Source of the DNA: an uncultured Pseudomonadota bacterium
GTDB lineage: Bacteria; Pseudomonadota; Gammaproteobacteria; Burkholderiales; Rhodocyclaceae
Length of the DNA: 8,376 nucleotides
Direction of reading: 5' to 3'
Assembly (NCBI GenBank): GCA_903939665.1
Contig: CAJAHZ010000277.1
Span: 1-8,376 of the forward strand
Shown in pieces: positions 4,897 to 8,376 of the stretch (positions are counted from its first letter, which is position 1; each line of letters starts with the position of its first letter). Under the pieces are notes generated by a model. The model was given only the letters and a program-made list of their open reading frames with translations. It was not told where the DNA came from and did no database searches. Position numbers and translations under genes: made by a program.

Positions 4897-5651
4897 ACGC
4901 CGTGCTGCAGCGCCCGCCCGAAGGCGATCTTCACGCCTACGTCGATGGCCATCTTGAGCCAGCCCGGCGCGCCGAAGTCGAGTTATGGCTGACGAGCAAC
5001 GCGGACGACGCCGAGCGCATCAACGCATGGCGGCGGCACAAGGAAGCGCTGCACGCGGCTTTCGACGGCGCGCTTGAAGATGCGGTTCCCGAACGTTTGC
5101 TGCGTGCCGCGCGGCCCCAAAAAAACCGGCTGTGGGGCATCGCCGCCACGGTCAGCTGGCTGGCAATCGGCGGCATCATTGGCTTCATCCTGCGCGGCGC
5201 ACAGCCCGCCCCGGTGCTCGCACCGACACTGGCACGCAGTGCGGCGATTGCCCACGTTGTCTATTCGCCCGAGGTAAAGCACCCGGTTGAAGTCGGTGCC
5301 GATCAGGAAGCGCATCTTGTGCAATGGCTGTCCAAACGTCTGGGAACGCCAGTCAAGGTGCCGCACTTTGCGGCGGAGGGATTCGATCTGGTCGGCGGGC
5401 GGCTGCTGCCGGGTGACCAAGGCCCGGTCGCCCAATTCATGTATCAGGATACGCAAGGGCGACGACTCACCCTCTATGTGCGTACCGATGCGAGCGAGAA
5501 CCGCGAAACCGCGTTCCGTTTTGCGCTTGAAGGCAAAGTGAGCGTGTTCTATTGGCTCGATGGTCGTCTGGGCTATGCACTGTCTGGAGAATTGCCGCGC
5601 GAGCAACTGCTGGGCCTCTCGGAAACCGCCTACCGGCAGCTCGAAAAATGA
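4893..5651 (+). CDS. Transmembrane anti-sigma factor (COG5662-like)
   Basis: 252 residues. The cytoplasmic N-terminal part (1-79) begins with GDLHAYVDGHLEPARRAEVELWL (11-33), the signature of the sigma-binding domain of COG5662-type anti-sigma factors. The HxxxCxxC zinc motif of ZAS proteins is absent, and the protein has no cysteine. One membrane helix spans about 80-102 (LWGIAATVSWLAIGGIIGFIL), followed by a periplasmic domain of about 150 residues (HVVYSPEVKHPVEV, FDLVGGRLLPGDQGPVAQFMYQD, GRRLTLYVR). This domain is shared by many such anti-sigma factors and its ligand is not known. The start overlaps the sigma stop by ATGA, so translation is coupled and the two products are made in step. 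Likely role: hold the sigma factor at the inner membrane until an envelope or redox signal. No protease site can be read. Confidence 0.9.
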   Translation: MNAVLQRPPEGDLHAYVDGHLEPARRAEVELWLTSNADDAERINAWRRHKEALHAAFDGALEDAVPERLLRAARPQKNRLWGIAATVSWLAIGGIIGFILRGAQPAPVLAPTLARSAAIAHVVYSPEVKHPVEVGADQEAHLVQWLSKRLGTPVKVPHFAAEGFDLVGGRLLPGDQGPVAQFMYQDTQGRRLTLYVRTDASENRETAFRFALEGKVSVFYWLDGRLGYALSGELPREQLLGLSETAYRQLEK

Positions 5652-5660
5652 CAAGGCGGC

Positions 5661-6545
5661 TTAACGCTGCCGCTTGAGATCAAGACGGACAATCGACCGC
5701 CCGTCCTGTATTTTCTTTGGCTGGGTTTTCCAGGCGTGGCCGTAGATCACTTCAAAAGTCGCCGGCAGACGGCCATCCTGCGCCAGCTTCTCATAGGCAG
5801 CCCGCATTTCCCGCCAGGCAGCACGCCCCATCAATCCATGACGCCGCGCTTGCATGGCACAAGCCGCGCCACTCTGCCGCAGATCGCGAAAGAGATCATC
5901 AAGACTGCCGTAGGTCATGGTCAGGACCTCCATGTCCATCACCGGATCGGCGAATCCGCACTCGATCAGCATGTCGCCAAAGTCGTGCATGTCGCCAAAG
6001 CGCTGCGTGTGCACATAACCGTCAGTAAAACTATTGCGCAACTCTTTAAGCGTATCCGGACCGAAGGTCGAGAACATCAGCAGCCCGTCCACCTCAAGCA
6101 CGCGATGCATCTCGCGAAATGCCGGCAGGGGATCGTCGAGCCAATGCAGCATCAGGTTCGACCAGAGCAGACTCATCGACGCTGACTTGACTGGCAAGGC
6201 CACCGCGTCGGCAGCAAGCAACGGTGTTTTGTTGCCGCGCAAAAATGGAAGCAGCCAGCGCAGCCGTGAGCGCTGCCCCCGCCCCGCCTGCAGCATGGTT
6301 TCGCTAAGGTCGGCACCGGTCAGCTGCGCCTTGGGATAGCGCTCTTGCAGGGCAGTGAGGCTGGCGCCGGTCCCGCAACCCAAATCCAGAACGCGTTTCG
6401 GTTCGATACGGACATAATCGAGGCGCTCAAGCATGCGGCTACCGACCTCACGCTGCAGTACGGCAGCGCCATCATAGCTCGCTGCCGCCCGCGCGAAGTT
6501 GCGCCGCACCTGGCGCCGGTCAATAAACTGCGCCGGCATGGTCAT
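5661..6545 (-). CDS. bioC: Malonyl-[ACP] O-methyltransferase BioC
   Basis: 294 residues with the start at ATG 6543-6545 (MTMPAQFIDRRQVRRNFARAAASYD). BioC uses SAM to methylate the free carboxyl of malonyl-ACP, letting fatty acid synthesis build the pimeloyl moiety of biotin. Visible: class I methyltransferase motif LDLGCGTG (53-60), acidic GADLSETML (77-85), LLWSNLMLHWLDDP (126-139) and the BioC-typical FSTFGPDTLKELRNSF (158-173). The N-terminal RxFxRAAxxYD is also typical. The frame extends to an ATG at 6596, but that start would overlap bioB by 41 bp and add residues foreign to the family; 6539 is a close alternative. bioB ends only 10 bp upstream, so the two are probably one transcript. 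The 3' end is 9 bp from the convergent anti-sigma stop. Secure call. Confidence 0.94.
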   Translation of the reverse strand: MTMPAQFIDRRQVRRNFARAAASYDGAAVLQREVGSRMLERLDYVRIEPKRVLDLGCGTGASLTALQERYPKAQLTGADLSETMLQAGRGQRSRLRWLLPFLRGNKTPLLAADAVALPVKSASMSLLWSNLMLHWLDDPLPAFREMHRVLEVDGLLMFSTFGPDTLKELRNSFTDGYVHTQRFGDMHDFGDMLIECGFADPVMDMEVLTMTYGSLDDLFRDLRQSGAACAMQARRHGLMGRAAWREMRAAYEKLAQDGRLPATFEVIYGHAWKTQPKKIQDGRSIVRLDLKRQR

Positions 6546-6555
6546 GCCAGAAAAC

Positions 6556-7554
6556 TCAAATCGGGCGCAGGCCCAATTTGGCGAACAGCGCTTCATCGCG
6601 GTCCACGTCGGGGTTGCCGGTAGTCAGCAGCTTGTCGCCGTAGAACATCGAGTTAGCACCGGCCAGGAAACACAGCGTCTGCATTTCCTCGCTCATCGCG
6701 TCGCGCCCGGCAGACAGGCGCACGAAAGACGTCGGCATGGTGATGCGGGCGGCGGCGATGGTACGCACAAATTCGAAGTTATCGACGCCGCGAATCTCGG
6801 CCAGCGGCGTGCCGGGGATGGCCACCAGATTATTGATCGGCACCGATTCGGGCGCCGGCGTCATATTGGCCAACTGAACAATCAGCGCGGCACGATTGCG
6901 GCGCGACTCACCCATGCCGATGATGCCGCCCGAACAAACTTTCATGCCCGCTTTGCGTACCTCGCCGATGGTATCGAACCGATCCTGCTGGGTATGCGTG
7001 GTGATGACCTTCGGGTAAAACTCGGCGGCCGTATCGAGGTTGTGGTTGTAATAGTCGAGGCCGGCTTCCGCCAGCTTTTCGGCCTGACCATCCTTCAGCA
7101 TGCCCAGCGTCACACAAGTTTGCAGGCCAAGCGCCTTGACCTCGCGGATCATCTCGAGCACCGGCTCCAAATCCTTTTCTTTCGGGCCACGCCAGGCGGC
7201 GCCCATGCAGAAACGCGAAGCGCCTTTGTCTTTGGCGGCCTGCGCCGCAGCAACCACATCAGCGACCGGCATCAACTGCTCGCGCTCCAGTTCGGTCTTG
7301 TTGCGCGCCGACTGCGAACAATACCCACAATCCTCTGAGCAGCCGCCGGTCTTCACCGAAATCAGCGTCGAACGCTGAATCTCGTTGGCGTCGAAATGCT
7401 CGCGATGCACCTGCTGCGCCCGATACATCAGGTCCATCAGCGGCAGATCGTAAAGCGCCTCGACTTCTGCGACACTCCACTTTGCGCTGTCGACTGCGGC
7501 AGCGCAGGCAGAAGGTTGAGTCTGGGAGGAAGCGGCTTGGAGGATTGCGTTCAT
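6556..7554 (-). CDS. bioB: Biotin synthase BioB
   Basis: 332-residue radical SAM enzyme that inserts sulfur into dethiobiotin, the last step of biotin synthesis. The [4Fe-4S] cluster cysteines are in CSEDCGYC (C72, C76, C79). The [2Fe-2S] ligands expected from E. coli BioB are all present at a constant offset of 19: C116 (RFCMGAAWR), C147 (QTCVTLGM), C207 (KVCSGGI) and R279 (TSFVRLSAGR). YNHNLDT (169-175) and the C-terminal GANSMFYGDKLLTT are also typical. Start ATG 7552-7554, with a modest AGTAGG site about 8 nt before it. The N-terminal 25 residues (rich in A, S, Q) vary in the family. No convincing BirA operator (TTGTAAACC-type inverted halves) is seen upstream; only a short GGTTAAACC lies at 7556-7564. 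Followed directly by bioC; divergent from comF. Very secure. Confidence 0.98.
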   Translation of the reverse strand: MNAILQAASSQTQPSACAAAVDSAKWSVAEVEALYDLPLMDLMYRAQQVHREHFDANEIQRSTLISVKTGGCSEDCGYCSQSARNKTELEREQLMPVADVVAAAQAAKDKGASRFCMGAAWRGPKEKDLEPVLEMIREVKALGLQTCVTLGMLKDGQAEKLAEAGLDYYNHNLDTAAEFYPKVITTHTQQDRFDTIGEVRKAGMKVCSGGIIGMGESRRNRAALIVQLANMTPAPESVPINNLVAIPGTPLAEIRGVDNFEFVRTIAAARITMPTSFVRLSAGRDAMSEEMQTLCFLAGANSMFYGDKLLTTGNPDVDRDEALFAKLGLRPI

Positions 7555-7614
7555 TGGTTAAACCTACTGTAGCGTATTGTCCGTAATTATGAATTATTAA
7601 CGAACGGTGTGGAG
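7555..7614. promoter_or_regulatory. Divergent bioB/comF intergenic region
   Basis: A 60-bp gap holding a strikingly AT-rich core (7583-7600, GTAATTATGAATTATTAA) in otherwise GC-rich DNA. It must carry the promoters of both bioB (minus) and comF (plus). No -35/-10 pair with good spacing is seen on either strand: TTAATA with TACGCT on the minus strand (18-bp spacer) is the best but weak. No confident BirA box. Confidence 0.4.
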
Positions 7615-8328
7615 ATGTCAATTTTAACCCAAAGCACAGAATTCATCCGCCGCACGATCGGACAACTGCTCAAACAGGACTGCCTGCTGTGCGGCGCGAC
7701 GAGCAGCAACACCGTACTCTGCATGGCTTGCATCGCCGATCTGCCACGCCTCGCCGCCCTGCACTGCCCGCAGTGCGCACTACCGACGCCGCACGGCGAA
7801 CGCTGCGGACATTGCCTCGCGAAACCACCGCACTTCGACGCAACGGTCGCCAGCTTCAGCTACGACTTCCCACTGGACAAACTGGTTCAATCGTTCAAGT
7901 ACGCGCATCGGCTGGCGCTCGGCGCCTGGCTCGGAGAGCAACTCGCCGCCGACGCACAGGACTGCCAAGCAGACCTGATCATCCCCCTGCCGCTGCACCC
8001 GCTGCGCCTGCGCGAACGCGGCTTCAATCAGGCGCTTGAACTCGCCCGCCCGATCGCCTCTGCGCACGGCTGGCCAATCGACACCAAAATCTGTTCACGC
8101 GTCCGGCACACGCCGGCGCAAGCCGAGCTCCCCTGGCGTGAGCGGGTGAAGAACATTCGCGGCGCGTTTCATTGCACAGGCGATCTGACCGGTAAAAAAA
8201 TTGTACTGGTCGATGATGTCATGACCACCGGCGCATCACTGAACGAATGCGCACGGACACTCAAGCTGCATGGCGCGGCGCGTGTTACCTTGCTGGTCGT
8301 TGCACGCGCCTTGCCCAAATCGGCATAA
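7615..8328 (+). CDS. comF: ComF family protein (phosphoribosyltransferase-like)
   Basis: 237 residues from the ATG at 7615. The N-terminal part carries four cysteine pairs, C23/C26, C36/C39, C51/C54 and C64/C67, which form the double-zinc-finger region of the family. The C-terminal part is a type I phosphoribosyltransferase fold with the PRPP-binding loop IVLVDDVMTTGAS (196-208). Between them are FSYDFPLDKLVQSFKY and IIPLPLHPLRLRERGFNQA, both strongly conserved in ComF/GntX. In competent bacteria ComF is needed for DNA uptake, probably handling single-stranded DNA at the inner face of the membrane; E. coli GntX is the homologue. Start uncertain: GGAG lies directly against this ATG, and a GTG at 7609 would add two residues; neither has an ideal ribosome site. 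The neighbourhood comF/divergent bioB is common in proteobacteria. Family call secure; competence role not shown. Confidence 0.93.
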   Translation: MSILTQSTEFIRRTIGQLLKQDCLLCGATSSNTVLCMACIADLPRLAALHCPQCALPTPHGERCGHCLAKPPHFDATVASFSYDFPLDKLVQSFKYAHRLALGAWLGEQLAADAQDCQADLIIPLPLHPLRLRERGFNQALELARPIASAHGWPIDTKICSRVRHTPAQAELPWRERVKNIRGAFHCTGDLTGKKIVLVDDVMTTGASLNECARTLKLHGAARVTLLVVARALPKSA

Positions 8329-8360
8329 TCGCCCCTCCTGCCTCCTCAAACGGATTCCGA

Positions 8361-8376
8361 ATGCCTCATCTAGCGC
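8361..8376 (+). CDS. Possible start of a downstream gene (truncated by window end)
   Basis: ATG at 8361 opens a frame reading MPHLA with no stop before the window ends. A weak GGA lies 6 nt upstream. It lies 32 bp after comF on the same strand with no terminator between them, so it could be co-transcribed. SpoU/TrmL-like RNA methyltransferases often begin in a similar way, but five residues are far too few to identify it. Confidence 0.3.

Noticed and set aside
4983..5654. 223-residue minus-strand open frame opposite the anti-sigma gene
   Set aside because: No family features, and the + strand gene is translationally coupled to a real sigma factor.
5654..5675. GCGGC/GCCGC inverted repeat between the anti-sigma and bioC stop codons, as a shared terminator
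   Set aside because: Only a 5-7 bp stem with a G-U pair, and no T-run on either strand; not enough for a terminator call.
5968..6001. Direct repeat of GCATGTCGCCAAAG, twice within about 30 bp
   Set aside because: Lies inside bioC and encodes the FGDM-HD-FGDM segment; a short in-frame coincidence or duplication in a coding region, not a separate element.
6499..7338. 279-residue + strand open frame opposite bioB
   Set aside because: Lies antisense to a complete BioB with all catalytic residues; long antisense frames are expected at this GC content.
7555..7608. BirA operator upstream of bioB
   Set aside because: Only a short GGTTAAACC at 7556-7564; no pair of TTGTAAACC-like halves separated by 14-15 bp.

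Overview
The window looks like ordinary chromosome from a GC-rich betaproteobacterium, most likely of the Rhodocyclales type (Dechloromonas or Azonexus-like). This rests on protein style (a zinc-free type HemB, a di-heme cytochrome c4 beside the GTPase EngB, BioC/BioB/ComF sequences) and on gene order. It is inference, because no rRNA or other taxonomic marker is present. I see no transposase, integrase, CRISPR array, tRNA or phage gene.

Layout. Bases 1-619 hold the 3' part of a membrane acyltransferase-3 family gene on the + strand. It converges with, and overlaps by 11 bp, hemB (609-1628, minus). Upstream of hemB is a 163-bp gap and then engB (ysxC/yihA, 1792-2526, minus). In that gap, on the + strand, lies a probable unannotated small RNA of three consecutive hairpins. 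The first loop carries a copy of the 16S rRNA anti-Shine-Dalgarno sequence. The third hairpin is a rho-independent terminator that runs into the last codons of engB. Divergent from engB is a cytochrome c4 gene (2638-3276) ending in a strong terminator. A stand-alone two-CBS-domain protein follows (3417-3848), with its own promoter and terminator.

Next is a three-gene + strand cassette. It contains a small secreted protein of the COG4315 / 'secreted repeat' type (3993-4370), an ECF sigma factor (4396-4896) and a membrane anti-sigma factor (4893-5651, ATGA overlap). An ECF-like promoter motif lies in front of the first gene, so the cassette may be an autoregulated envelope or oxidative stress module. 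The last part is a minus-strand biotin pair, bioB (6556-7554) and bioC (5661-6545), with bioF, bioH and bioD absent from this stretch. Divergent from bioB is comF (7615-8328). A new + strand reading frame seems to begin at 8361 and runs off the window.

How the genes work together. HemB supplies porphobilinogen for heme, and cytochrome c4 uses heme in respiratory electron transfer. BioC and BioB catalyse the entry and last steps of biotin synthesis. EngB acts in 50S ribosome assembly, and the small RNA next to it displays a ribosome-like anti-SD loop. The sigma/anti-sigma pair probably senses an envelope signal and controls at least its own operon. The points most worth follow-up are the anti-SD small RNA and the COG4315-sigma-anti-sigma cassette.
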